Source: Orobanche coerulescens
Taxonomy: Eukaryota; Streptophyta; Magnoliopsida; Lamiales; Orobanchaceae
NCBI GenBank assembly: GCA_033398695.1
Contig: CM065809.1
Location: forward strand, 178,550,501 to 178,614,500
DNA: 64,000 nucleotides
Direction of reading: 5' to 3'
Part shown: positions 32,843 to 44,539 of the stretch, one piece after another
How positions within the stretch are numbered: the first letter of the stretch is position 1
How the letters are laid out: every line of letters begins with the position of its first letter
The notes under the pieces: model-generated
The model's input: only the letters and a program-made list of their open reading frames with translations
What the model was told of the DNA's origin: nothing
The model's database searches: none
Made by a program: the position numbers and the translations under genes

Positions 32843-35800
32843 ATGGCCGCCCGCACCCTGTTCCTCTCTCTCTCTAGGTCTGCACTTTTGCCCACATCGT
32901 CTCCATTTTTTTTTTTTTTCAATTATCCCATTTACTTGCTCAATTTCTCAAATGAAATTAATTTAGGGCTTTTGTATCTGTAGGAATGCGCGGAGGGAGA
33001 ATAAAATCCCGTTCAGATCCTCCATCACTTCAAGCATCGAAGGTGTTAGACAAGAACCCATCACGACAACACTTGAAGAAAGCTGCGTGGATGAATTCAC
33101 TGAAGACGACGACGTCAAGGATGATTTGAAGAGCAGAGTATTCAGGGTCAGGCTGCCGAAGAGAAGCGTCACTAATGTTTTGCAGAAATGGATCAGTGAA
33201 GGCAACGAAATTACTATTTCTGACCTCCGTAGCATCTCCAGAGACCTCCGCAGATCCCAGCGCTATAAGCACGCCCTCGAGGTCTGTACGATTTTTTTTT
33301 TTCCGAATCTTATCATGTGCTTGTAATGAGCAAACTTTGAGATGGATGAACAGTTTTTTCATTAATTTGTTTTTGGGCGAATTACGTAAAGTACTCTGTA
33401 ATTGTTCAAACTTCTTTGACAATTACATCCACACTCCAATATCACTTTTGGCGGTGATTTTTGGACGAATTTGTAATTGTTCAAAATGCGGGTACCAATC
33501 TGATTTGGAATCATTTAGCAGAAGTGGAATATGTAAATATTCCTTTGTTTTTCAAAGCATCATTTTTTTTAATCTTTTAGTAGGTAATTGGTTGATGGTG
33601 TGAGTTTAATGTATGCGATTTATAATGATGTTACACAATGTACATGTTACGGGACATATGCTCATAACAATTATATCAACTCATCACTGCTTCCTCGTGA
33701 TATAAAAACATGTGATGGTGGACGGTTTTGGAATTCATCTTATCCTCCTTCGCATGTATGAAGGTAGCGACACGAATTTCATCCAGCGTAAAATTTTGCT
33801 ATTTTTTACATGAATTTATAATACTAACTAATTTTGTTCAATTAACTGACACTGTAATCTTCATTCCACAGATCCCATATCCTCCCTCCGTCCCACTCAA
33901 AGCTTTATACTTACTCCTTTTTTGTACCTTCAGAAACTTTACATTTATTACCTTTAAACAAACAAATCAAACACTACCTTTTACTTTTTCATCTCCACCA
34001 CACACTTACTATCAATACTTACTTTTGAATCTCCGCCACATATTTATCATCATTATTTACACTAATCATTACCTAAAATACACCAAATACACACTCTGTG
34101 AAGCTTTGAGCGGGATAGAGGGAGTATTTGAGATCAAGGTGCAGTTGATGATAATGAATTTTTCTTTTGCTCCGTGTGAATTCTCATCTAAAATATGAGA
34201 AGTTCGGTATAAGTTTTTGTTATTAAGAGTAGTGATAACACCAAACTGAGATTCTAGTTAGTATATTGTGCATTATAGCTATATATTCCTTTGACAAATG
34301 GAAACAAGAAAAATTCAAATCGGGCACGAATCTAGTGCTTAAGTCCTCCGTTGTTAAACATGCTTAAGTACTATGGGTAAAATAGAATTCATGTACCCGA
34401 CCAATGAGTGTAATGTTACCCATATGTCGGCAAAATGAGTATTATTGTAATCATACAATATAAAGTACTATTTTATTTATGTAATATGAGTACTTGGACC
34501 CAATATTTTTTTACGCATAATATGAGTACTATAGTACTCATCATATGCTCAGTTAAATGGTACATCGGTACTCATATAGCTATATGAGTACATCAATACG
34601 TTTTGGATGAGCAATATGAGTATTGCAGTACATTTAAGCATGACTTAAGTACGGCAGAACTAAGCACCAGACGCATTCCCTTGTGAGCATAGTTGTTAAA
34701 GGCGAAAGTCGCACCAAAGTGATAAGGGTTCCTACCGCCTGAGACGCAAGGCAAGGCGTGTGCCTTACAAAAGTGAGGCACAACAAAAGAATTTAAATTA
34801 AATTATCATAAAGAGATAATGACGAGAAAGTATATTACTCCCAATAAAGGTAAACGTAACCAAAAATAAAGTGTCGAAACAATAGAAAAACCTTCAAAAG
34901 TGTTGAAAAAACAAAAAATACTAACGACACAGAGGTGCAGGCGCAGGCGCATGTAAAAGGCGCGCCGAGGCGCACCAAGGCGCTCGCCTCACCCATATCC
35001 CCCACCTTTGGTCTTGAGAGGCGATGAGGTTATTGTCTATGTGCCTGTTGCCCAAGGTGCGCCTTTCACAACTATGATTGTGAGGTATCAATTGATTCTT
35101 CCTTCTCTCAATACACATGGGCAGAGGTGATGCCATATGACCGTGACTATCCTTGTGCATTTTATGTTGTAATCTAGCCAAACAAAAATGTTGCGAAGTC
35201 GACCTTAAGCCCAATCCTCTTCCGTTTCTTGTCTAAATTGACCGTCTCACCTCAACCACGTGTGTTTGATAACCTCAACTGTTCTCTGCCGAAGCACTGA
35301 TTAAATATTTAGAGCTTTTAACCCTTGTAGCATCTCATTATGGACCTTGGATGCAACAAAATTTGATCATCATATTCTTCTGATGCAACACTTGGTATAT
35401 AATGTTGATTAAGTCTTGCATTAAACTTTTCGATGGGAAAAAAAAAACTTGTCAGTCCGTCTGAGGAGCCCAAATTTTAATTTTTCATTTGTTTTTTTCA
35501 GTTTTTAGGTGTTTTTTTGGGAAGAGATGGATTTCCTGTTTGATTGACCACAGTTACAGGACTTTTGGTAGTAGATGATCATATATTTAGTTTCATTGGC
35601 AGTTATATAAACCTTTAATAATTCATTATAACCAAAGTATCTCATACATCTCTGCTAATGTTTCATGCATCTATTTTTTCCACCTACTGTAATGGAAATT
35701 ATTTTTATTCATCATATGAACTTTCAGATATCAGAGTGGATGGTTAGTCACGACGAGTATCCATTATCCGACTCCGACTATGCTATCCGCATCAACTTAA

Positions 35801-36630
35801 TAACTCAAGTTTTTGGCATTGATGCAGCCGAACGCTACTTCGAAGGGCTGCCTTCCTTCGCAAAAACCAACGAAACATACACAGCTCTCCTACACTCTTA
35901 TGCTGGGCTAAAGCTAATTGAAAAAGCAGAACAACTCTACGAAAGAATGAAGGGATCAAATCTTCCGTTAAGCACCATCACTTTCAACGAGCTAATGACT
36001 CTGTACATCGCGGTAGGACAGCTAGAAAAGGTTTCTTTAATCGTCAAAGAAATGAAAAGCCAAAACGTCGCCCCAGATCTGTTTACGTATAATTTATGGG
36101 TAAGTTCTTGTGCAGCAGCTCTACAAGTGGATGACGTGAAGAACATTCTCGACGAGATGTGTACCGATTTGGGCTGTGATGAAAGTTGGATTAGATATAT
36201 GAAACTTGCCAAAATATACATTGTTGCTGGTCAACGAGAGAATTCGGATATGGGATCTCTAGTGGAAAGTGAGAAAGGTGTTGTTACACAGAGGGAACTT
36301 GTATCCTATGACTTTCTTGTTATTCTTTATGGGGGTTTGGGGAATAAGGAGAGACTTGACCAAATTTGGAAATCTTTGAGGATGACGAGGCAGAAATTGA
36401 TCGGACGAAATTATGTATGTGTACTTTCTTCGTATTTGATGCTCGGGCATTTGAAGGAGGTGGGCGAAATAATCGACCAATGGAAGCAATCGGCGACTTC
36501 AGAGTTTAATCTCTCCATGTGTGAAAAAGTCGTGGAGGCGTTTAAGGAAGTTGGGATGACAGATAAGGCGGATGGTTTTTCTATGGTGCTACGCGAAAAG
36601 GGTTGTGAGCGGTTGGATGAATCGAGATGA
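32843..36630 (+). CDS. P-class PPR protein, mitochondrial type, three exons
   Basis: This encodes a pentatricopeptide repeat protein, an organellar RNA-binding family acting in transcript processing or stability. Exons are 32843-32877, 32984-33281 and 35728-36630. Both introns are GT-AG, and the joined length is 1,236 nt (411 residues plus stop), with no internal stop. The N-terminus (MAARTLFLSLSRNARREN) is Arg-rich and lacks acids, as in a mitochondrial presequence. Family blocks include SVTNVLQKWISEG, the exon 2-3 junction RYKHALE-ISEWM, then degenerate 35-residue helical repeats (TYTALLHSYAGLKLIEKAEQ, TITFNELMTLY, DLFTYNLW, SYDFLVILYGGLGNKERL). It is of the At2g20710-like group; those are nearer 490 residues, so this one is short. 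Intron 2 (2,446 bp) has gained at least three DNA transposons. No editing-type E or DYW domain is present. Confidence 0.88.
33881..34124. mobile_element. Stowaway-like MITE in PPR intron 2
   Basis: The ends CTCCCTCCGTCCCACTCAAA (offset by one base) and AAGCTTTGAGCGGGATAG are inverted repeats. TA flanks on the right (34125-34126); the left TA is two bases further out. Confidence 0.7.
34333..34669. mobile_element. MITE-like inverted repeat unit in PPR intron 2
   Basis: Left AGTGCTTAAGTCCTCCGTTG and right GCAGAACTAAGCACCA, with inner ACATGCTTAAGTAC and GTACATTTAAGCATG, form long imperfect inverted repeats. The interior is rich in GAGTAC and includes a perfect 24-bp palindrome at 34568-34591. 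No clear target duplication was found, so the superfamily is unknown. Confidence 0.55.
34688..35077. mobile_element. hAT-like MITE with GGCG-rich ends in PPR intron 2
   Basis: Ends ATAGTTGTTAAAGGCG and GCGCCTTTCACAACTATGA are inverted repeats. TTGTGAG occurs on both sides (34681-34687 and 35078-35084), giving a 7-8 bp duplication with one uncertain base. Confidence 0.6.
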
Positions 36631-37330
36631 GGGTGTTGGGATTTCGATTCTGGATTTGCAGAAATAGAAAGAGAGAATAATGTATTTGGAACAATTCATT
36701 AAAGGAATAGAAACCGAATTTTAATGATGGTCTCAAGTCATCATGATTTTTATCTGTTTTTCAGGTAATATCTCTTAATCAAGATCGATGCATACGAGCT
36801 CTATTCATTACTATAACGAATATAAAAAATAAGGTGGGTGGGGGGGGGGGGTCTTCTTTTCCTTTTTTTTTTTTTTAATTTTATTTTTTTAAGAGAGGTT
36901 TGAAAACTCAAACCAGGTTCTATAAACCCAAACTTTAAATTTAACTCCGTTAACCATAAAACTTACCACTTTAAAACTCAAATCCACTCAAACCCACCAT
37001 TAAACATACTCTTACGAGTAGCTTCTTGCCTGTCATGAGCAGGGCCGGCCCAAGAGCCAAACGAGACTCAAGCTAGTACTTTAGATCTCAAAACTTCTGA
37101 AAAAAAAGCCCAAGACAATTTCATTTTCAATTACAAATTTATATTATATCAACATAGTTACATGTATTTTTGTAGCTTAGATGGCCAATACTAAGACCGA
37201 AAATCTTTTTGGTTCTGGGTGCAAATATTGGATTCTGCAAAATTGATTTTTCTACAAATATTTTTTATTTTAACATGCATCACTTTAAAATTTGCTTTAG
37301 GCCTCTTAATGTGTTGGGCCGACAATTATA
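36631..37330. other. 3' flank of the PPR gene
   Basis: Coding is absent. It includes G- and T-runs at 36837-36880 and, at 37044-37320, a stretch starting CAGGGCCGGCCCAAGAG and ending TGTTGGGCCGAC that recalls a hAT, but I could not confirm a target duplication. Confidence 0.4.
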
Positions 37331-37585
37331 CTACTCTCTTTGTCCCTTTCAAAACTTGACAGAAAGTGTATACTTGTGTATTTTAAGATAATGATTGGTG
37401 TAATTAATACTAATAATTAATGTGTGATGAAGATAAAAAAATAAAAAAGTATTGATAATAAATTTGTGGGAAAGATTAAAAGGTAAAAAGTAGTTGTTTT
37501 GATTGATTGCATAAAAATGTGACAAATGTAAAATTTCTAAATGTATAAAAAAAGGATAAACTTAAAGCTTTGAGTGGAACGAAAT
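37331..37585. mobile_element. Degenerate MITE of the 33881 family
   Basis: The left ACTACTCTCTTTGTCCCTTT and the right AAAGCTTTGAGTGGAACG match the ends of 33881-34124 in opposite orientation but are eroded. Confidence 0.5.
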
Positions 37586-37607
37586 TATTACTTAATAATA
37601 ATAAAAA

Positions 37608-37810
37608 GGGTAATGCTATCCTTACACACCTTTTACAACCTCTTTTACACCAAACATTAAATAGTATTATACCATGTGCATTAAATGTGTAATATTAGTA
37701 AATACTTTTAATATTTTGATACTGTATTATCTATAAAGTACAAGGTACAATACTGTTTAATGCAGGGTGTAAATTTTTTGTGTAAATGATGTGTAAGAGT
37801 ATCATTACTC
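37608..37810. mobile_element. Small MITE (about 200 bp)
   Basis: The ends GGGTAATGCTATCCTTACAC and GTGTAAGAGTATCATTACTC are inverted repeats, and the interior is noncoding. The target duplication is not resolved because the flanks are AATAAT runs. Confidence 0.65.
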
Positions 37811-37822
37811 TAATAAAAATAA

Positions 37823-38646
37823 GGCAAAATGACTCTACTAGGGACTGAAGTTTGCCATTTTTATCATTTAAGAGGCTAAAATTTTAAGTTTTTCAAACAA
37901 GGGACTAAAGTTTAATCCATTTCACCTGTTAGGGACTCCGTTAGTTTGGTCCCGTTAAGTTTTAACGGATTGATGACATGACCGTTAAGTGTCATGTGTC
38001 AGTATTTTATTGATCGGTAATAATAATAATAAAAAATTTTAGATTTTTGTAATAATAATAAAATAATAATAAAAATATAAAAGTCTAAAATATATATAAA
38101 AAATAAAAAATCTGTATTTTTTAGAAAAATTGAAACTTTATTTTTTTAAAAATATGGAATATTAATATTAAAAATCTAATGCTTTTATTTAAAGTTATAA
38201 ATAAAAATTAAAAATAAAAATTAAAGGTTAATTATAAATCAGATCCAAATATTTTTAATTTTTAACTTTTATTTTTAACTTTAAATAAAATCATTAATTT
38301 TTTAATATTAATATTCCAGATTTTTTAAAAAAAATAAAGTTTCAATTTTTCTAAAAATACAGATTTTATATTTTTTTAGGCTTTTATATTTTTTGTTATT
38401 ATTTTATTATTATTACAAAAATCTGAAATTTTTATTATTATTTTATTATTACCGACCAATAAATTGCTGACACGTGGCAATTAACGGCCATGTCATCAAT
38501 CCGTTAAAACTTAACGGGACCAAACTAACGGAGTCCCTAACGGGTGAAATGGATTAAACTTTAGTCCCTTGTTTGAAACACTTAAAATTTTAGTCCTTGA
38601 AGTGATAAAAATGACAAATTTCCGTTCTCAGTAGAGTTATTTTGCC
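37823..38646. mobile_element. Mutator-like foldback element (824 bp)
   Basis: Almost the whole element is two inverted arms of about 400 bp with a loop of roughly 25 bp near 38235. The outer ends are GGCAAAATGACTCTACTAGG and GTAGAGTTATTTTGCC. A perfect 9-bp duplication TAAAAATAA lies at 37814-37822 and 38647-38655. Arms share phrases such as GGGACTCCGTTAGTTTGGTC and its complement. Confidence 0.88.
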
Positions 38647-38747
38647 TAAAAATAATACTCCATAATAATTCATGAGCTAAGTGTGACTGGACTGCTGAAC
38701 AGCGGTATGCATGATGTTGCATGAGGATTCTCAATTAGGTTATTGAT

Positions 38748-38871
<124 letters not shown>

Positions 38872-38984
38872 CTCTTGCAGGGGCTTTCAACTATGGACAT
38901 CCTATAAGGAAAAACTCTAGTAAAAGATTTATTTATATGGTTTCGAGTTTCTATAGTAGCACTTTACAAAAGATCTCTTTCAAA

Positions 38985-41900
38985 ATGGCCAAATCATCAT
39001 CATCATCATCATCATCATCTTCAGAATCAGGAATCATACAAGCCCACAAATGCAAACGCCCACGAAAACTCCCATCTCTTAATTCTCTTTGTCAACCGAG
39101 ACTCTTATTAATTTATATCCCCGCCACCCTCTTCATCCTCTACCTATCCCTCTGGCCGACGAATTCATGGGATTTCACGAATCAATGGCGGGAAACATTC
39201 GCCACCGCGAAAACAGCACCAACACTTCCCGTCCAAGAATACAACTGCAGCCAACAGCTGAAAACCATGGCCTCGAAGCTCCAAGAATCCGTCACTTTTC
39301 TCCCTCTGAAGGACCTCCGTTATTCTAGCAGAGCCCTTGAAGGGCACACGTGGTTCATGAGCTCCACCCACGACACGCATGAAAAGGGCCAAGTCCAATA
39401 TCAAGAATTCCCTTCAAAAGGTAGGGTTTTGTGCCTGAAAGGGAAAGATATTCATGATGGTTCATGGAATTCATATGCACTTGCATGGCCTCAAGCCCTA
39501 CCACCCAATGCTGCCCTAATGAAAGGCCTCACATTCGTGTCGTATAATCACTACAACTACGATAACATTTGGCACGGTTTGTCGGCCGTTGTGCCATTCG
39601 TCGCGTGGCATTTAAAAAATAAATGCTCGGCCCCGCCCGTGAGATGGGTTTTGTACCATTGGGGTGAATTGAGAATTAAAATGGGACCTTGGATAAGTTC
39701 ATTAATGGAAGCCACGTTTGGCGAGCCATTGAAAATCGAAAAATTTGATTCGAAAGACGGGAACAAGAGTACGGATAATTATCCGGCTTGTTTCGAGCGG
39801 GCCGTGGTGATGAGGCATAATGAAGGTGGGATGTCAAGAGAGAAAAGATTGCAAGTGTACGATTTGTTGAGGTGTAAGGCGAGGTCTTTCTGCAATATCA
39901 GCTCGGAAGATGGACCATCACAAGTTTATGAAAATGGATTTCCGGTGATTGGCATGACCATGTTTATGAGGACCGGATCAAGGTCGTTCAAGAACGAATC
40001 CTCAGTCATCAGAATCTTCAGCAAGGCTTGCCGGAAAGTGTCCGGATGCCGCCTGACGGTAGCATATGCAAATAATCCAACTTACATTTTATGAAATATT
40101 TAGTCTTTTTGGTCATGTAACTTTACTATTGGAAGATTTAGGGGCTGTTTGGCAGTTGCTGAATGATTTAGTGCAGAATGGTTGAGAGGCCAGAATGGTT
40201 GAGAGGCTCTGTATGGTTGAGTGCAGAATGAAATTTGGTTGTTTGGTAACTGTTCTGAATGGTAACTCTGAATGGTCACAAATTACCATTTTACCCTTCT
40301 GTATAAAAGTAGCGATTAAAAATCTCATTTTTCCTCCCCTTGCGTACCAAAACCTCTCCTTTTATAAATAAAAACCCTAATTTTTATAAATAATTGTGTA
40401 TAATATTTTTAAATTTAATTCATTTAAAATAATAATAATAATTATTATTATTATGTATAATATTTTTAAATTTAATTCATTTGAAATAATAATAATAATT
40501 ATGCATAATATTTTTTAATTTAATTCATTTAAATAATAATAATAATTATGTATAATATTTTTTAATTTAATTCATTTAGAAAATTATAATAATAATTATG
40601 TCTAATATTTTTTTATTTAAATTCATTTAAAAAATAATAATAATAATTATGAATAATAATTCTTAATTTAAGAGGAGGGGTAAAACTGGAAATTGTTTGC
40701 CTCTTAATGGTTGAGAGAGGGTATGGATGCTTAATGGTTAAGAGGTTATTGTAACCATTAAGAGGTCATATTTTTTTTTTTGCCAAACAGTCATGACATC
40801 TTAGCGATTCAGAGGTAGGCTCTTAGTGTAACCATTAAGAGCCAAACAAACAGCCCCTTAGTCTCAATTGTGGTGCAATATATTTTAATTTTCGGACATT
40901 TCAGTCCGATTTCGATTAAATCGTGTGATTTTATCGGCATTGCTGACTTGATCATTTGTTATTTATTTATAGAACTAGATGTTCTCCGGTGCGATGCACC
41001 GCATGAGATATTCTCTTATTAGAAAATAATTTCTAGATCTCTAAATTTATTTTTGATAATCTTCGACATGAATATCATATTAGCGTAATATTAATAAAAG
41101 ACTTATTGAGTGTATTATGTGGTGTAATATAATTTAAGAAAGAGTACTACATTAGCGGAGTGTTAAGTCAATTAGTGTCCATTACATGAACAGATTTCCT
41201 GGACATACGAAAAAAAGTAGGAACAAATTTTAGAGACGAAAGTAATATATGATTAAGTCTTAATATATGTGTATGTGTGCAGTGTATGTTTTATTATTTT
41301 TAGTTATTATAATTAAATAATATTATTTATGTAAGAAATAAATGAGTTAATATATTTTTATTTTGCATCAATTAATTTTACTGAAAATAAATATTCATAG
41401 TTTTTATAATATAATTTTTTTGTGCAATCGGCCATTATTGTAAATCCATCATATGGATGTCTAGTTGAAAATTGTGAAATAAAAATTAATTTGATATATT
41501 TTTCATTAAAAATAAATTTAATTTAAAAAATTATAAACATTTAAATTTTTAAGCTAAAAATAAAGGAAGAATTTTTTTATTGGTAGATGAGTGTAAGTTG
41601 TGGAATAAAACTTCCACAATACATATTTAGAATTTTTTTTTAAGAAATTTAAGGATACATCTCAATATATAAACTATATTTTAAAATAAAAAATCAAAAA
41701 ACTTAGAGAGTGACATGTGTCACGACTCTCTTTTAATAGAAGTATAGATTACAACTTGGCATTTCGTCGAGCACATGATCTACATACTGAAAGTGTTACC
41801 GATGATGATGCCTTTTAAGTTTACTGATTGTACGTACAGGTTAGGTTGATGAGGTTGACGGACATATTGGTGTCTCCACATGGGGCCCAACTGACCAACA

Positions 41901-42241
41901 TGTTTCTGATGGACAGAAATAGCAGCGTCATGGAATTCTTTCCAGAGGGTTGGCTCAAGCTCGCCGGCGTCGGCCAATACGTCTACCATTGGATCGCAAG
42001 CTGGTCAGGGATGAATCACCGGGGCGCCTGGCGGGATCCCGGCGGCGGAGATAGCTGCCCGTTCGCGGAGGATGATCGCCGCTGTATGTCGATATACAAA
42101 AACGCAAGAATTGGACACAGCGAGAGCTACTTCTCTGAATGGGCGAGGAATGTGCTGAGTGATGTGAGGTTGGGGAAGGCGCAGATTATCTCAAACAAGA
42201 CTAGGAATCCGGATTCATTTTCAAGTTCCTGTGGTTGCTAG
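38985..42241 (+). CDS. Glycosyltransferase family 61 protein, two exons, disturbed exon 1 donor
   Basis: This encodes a type II Golgi membrane glycosyltransferase of family GT61 (DUF563), a group that adds xylose, arabinose or GlcNAc to wall polysaccharides or glycoproteins; the substrate is unknown. After a Ser run and a basic stretch (HKCKRPRK), a membrane anchor covers residues 40-57. The lumenal domain includes FVSYNHYNYDNIWHGLSA and GMTMFMRTGSRSF. Exon 2 (41840-42241) carries DILVSPHGAQLTNMFLM, FFPEGWLKLAGVGQYV and RRCMSIYKN. The usual junction follows a block like NNxSFCDQ; here exon 1 reads NNPTYIL then TGA (40092-40094), with no GT near. A GTAGCA at 40059 would splice in frame and lose about 8 residues (exon 1 38985-40058, 491 residues in all). 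I chose the Met at 38985 over 38937 for its better context (AAAATGGCC). The intron holds a Tourist element and a Helitron. Confidence 0.82.
40141..40857. mobile_element. Tourist-like element in the GT61 intron, five internal repeat units
   Basis: Termini GGGGCTGTTTGGCAGTTGCT and AGCCAAACAAACAGCCCC with TTA duplications (40138-40140 and 40858-40860) identify PIF/Harbinger. The centre (40390-40660) is a tandem array of about 50-bp AT-rich units, each starting TATAATATTTTTAAATTTAA or a variant; I count five. A sibling is at 44540-45321. Confidence 0.88.
40975..41748 (-). mobile_element. Nonautonomous Helitron (774 bp) in the GT61 intron
   Basis: On the minus strand the element starts TCTATACTTCTATTAAAAG at 41748 and ends with a hairpin GCGGTGCATCGCACCGG, nine bases, then CTAG at 40978-40975. 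The 5' TC, the 3' hairpin before CTRR, and insertion between A and T (A at 40974 and T at 41749 on the plus strand) without target duplication are the Helitron rules. The interior is AT-rich with no RepHel coding. Confidence 0.8.
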
Positions 42242-42344
42242 TTAAGCTACCTTTTAAATGATCGGAATTCGTGTGGGAATCTGGTCGGAATTCGAGGAAT
42301 TAAGGTTGGTATCGACAAAACATAAAATTGAGGTCGTAAACTAA

Positions 42345-42835
42345 GAGGGGGTATTCCATTCGGATTTGGATGATTAATAATAATTTATGGAATTTTAAAA
42401 ATCGTGCGGATTAGAAATAATGCCTGAATTAATAATAAACATCGTAGAATCTTATAAAGTTGATGGAGAATCTTTCGGATTACAAATAAATTTTTTGAAA
42501 TCCTTCAAAATCTCATTGATTTTGGTGAGATTTCAAAACTTACAAAAAACACTAATAAATCCATCAAAATCCACTATTTTAATGAATTCAAAAAAATTCA
42601 TGGATTTTTAAATAACTTCAGATTTTAATGAATTGTTTTAAATTCAGATTGAATACAGCAAGATTTTAAATGACATTTTGAAATCTTAATTGAATACACA
42701 AGATTTTAAATGACATTATGAAATCCAAATTGAATAACTCAATATTTTAATGGATTCAAAACAATCCAAATTGAATACCCTAGGATTTCTAAAATCTAAA
42801 AAAATCCCACAAAATCCCAATTGAATACACCTCTC
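42345..42835. mobile_element. Tourist-like MITE (491 bp) after the GT61 gene
   Basis: The ends GAGGGGGTATTCCATTCGG and CCAATTGAATACACCTCTC are inverted repeats flanked by TAA (42342-42344 and 42836-42838). The interior repeats AATTGAATAC and AGATTTTAAATGACATT. Confidence 0.8.
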
Positions 42836-43394
42836 TAAAAATAGGTCGATAATTAAGGTCCGAAAGTGTAATTTTTTTCTTTATTTTTTTATTGGGCTAT
42901 AAATAAACAAATCGCTTCTAAGATGTTTTGAATTTTTGATTCGATAAATGTTCGCTTGAGCTCGTCTAATAAAATTTGTTAAGTAAATAAACCAAATTCA
43001 AAATTAACAATAATCCGTCTTTACTCTTTAGCTCGTGAGCATGTCTGCGAGAAATCTTGTATAATTTAAACTAAAAAGTTATATTTTAATTTTAATCCTT
43101 TTACATATAGTTATAGTAAAGGTAGAAACATTTAAATACGCTTTCTTGTTTGAAGAATCCAATATTATATTATATGTTCTTAATATTTTCTCCATTCTTT
43201 TATCATTATATTGTTTAAACTTTTACATTATTCAGATATCATCTTTGATCATTTTTTGTGGTTTATATGTAGAGAAAAATATAATCGTAATATTTTATTA
43301 GATTCGTCTCGATATATACTTTCAAAATATCAATTTTTTATAAAAAAATTAGTAATAAACATAGTTAACATGAAAGTCTAAATATTGTAATAGT
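42836..43394. other. AT-rich intergenic stretch
   Basis: I see nothing that I can name here; the sequence is AT-rich and noncoding. Confidence 0.4.
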
Positions 43395-43762
43395 TTACCT
43401 CATTGAGGCTTGATTCAGCTCAAATAGCTCGGTGAACCATTAATGTCTCCGACAAATTAAGTTCGGTAGGCATTTGGTGCCCATATCTCCGACACACAAT
43501 TTAACTGTTTGTGATTGCCTTGCTTTCTTTGTGATGACCTTGCTCTCTTAGTGATTGTCTCGCTATCTTTGTGATGGCCTTGCTCTCTTAGTGATTGTCT
43601 CGCTATCTTTGTGATGGCCTTGCTCTCTTAGTGATTGAAGTTATTGTTCTTTGTGATTACTTGTACTTACTTTGTGTTTTGAGTGCAGGTGGTTTCCTAC
43701 GGCGATGATGACCTCTGTCTCTATTATGTGCCCCGATGACTCATTTGGCCCAGATGGAGAAA
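43395..43762 (+). other. Internal 3' end of a copia element with a 40-bp tandem repeat
   Basis: This precedes the LTR at 43763. GTGATGGCCTTGCTCTCTTA and what follows repeats with a 40-bp period at 43531, 43571 and 43611. The end of the stretch shares GTGCAGGTGG, GGCGATGATGACCTC, CCCCGATG and ACTCATTTGG blocks and a TGGAGA polypurine tract with the copia element at 6046-6249. No pol coding remains. Confidence 0.65.
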
Positions 43763-43955
43763 TGTTGGGTTATGTGGGCCAAAATAAATTAAATATGATG
43801 GCCCAATATATTTTTCCTTGCAGCCCACCATTAAAGGGACCCAGCCCGGAACCATGGAAGCTACCCACTTTATTTGACCGGATTAATCCTGGACATTTAT
43901 TTGGCTCAGTCAATCTCGGTCGTTGGTTTTATATCTGACCTTATATACCCCCCAC

Positions 43956-44323
43956 TAGGGCTGGGGGCGGGGCGGGTTGGGGCGGGGCGAAGGTAAAACC
44001 GCATCCGCCCCGCAATTTTTGTGCAGTGCGGGTATTTGCGGGCGGCATTTTGATATTGAAAACCGCACAAAATCATAGTTTTATGCGGGCGGGGCAAAAA
44101 CAAAAATTATATAAATATCTAAGTGTTTTCCCCTGTTATATGCGGGCGGGCGGTTTTGCGGGCGGTTGGGAAAAAAATAAAACCGCATTCGCCCCGCAAT
44201 TTTGGTGCGGTGCGGGTTTTGTGCGGGGCGGGGCGAAATCAACATTTGAAACCGCCCCGCCTCGCTATTTTGCGGTGCGGTGCGGTGCGGGGTGGGCAGG
44301 GCGGTTTGTTTTGCCCAGCCCTA
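43956..44323. mobile_element. hAT MITE (368 bp), very GC-rich, nested in the LTR
   Basis: Termini TAGGGCTGGGGGCGGGGC and TGCCCAGCCCTA with the 8-bp duplication CCCCCCAC at 43948-43955 and 44324-44331. It is made of GCGGGGCGG and GTGCGGTGCGG repeats and contains no gene; open frames here are artefacts of GC content. Confidence 0.88.
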
Positions 44324-44539
44324 CCCCCCACCTCCTAGAAACCCTATCCCTCAGTTCCATTCCGCCTCCATCTCACTTTCTGCCCGTTTTTCTCTCCCTC
44401 TCTCCCCAGTTTGTTCCTGGTCTTCCGCCATGGATCTCCGAGTTGTTGTTCCGTCTTTCTCTCTTCTTCTGTTACTCCCATGTTGCTATATATATCCTTT
44501 TTCTTGAGAGATAAAAACACACAACAAATCTGAGAGTTA

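Noticed and set aside
33728..34198. 156-codon plus-strand frame in PPR intron 2
   Set aside because: It spans the Stowaway-like MITE and AT-rich flanks, has no family likeness, and lies between the PPR exons.
37044..37320. hAT element with CAGGGCCGGCCC end
   Set aside because: The left end looks right, but the right end (TGTTGGGCCGAC) is poor and no 8-bp duplication could be found.
43906..44514. Several GC-rich overlapping frames on both strands
   Set aside because: They lie in the GC-rich hAT MITE and its LTR flank; inverted repeats explain frames on both strands.
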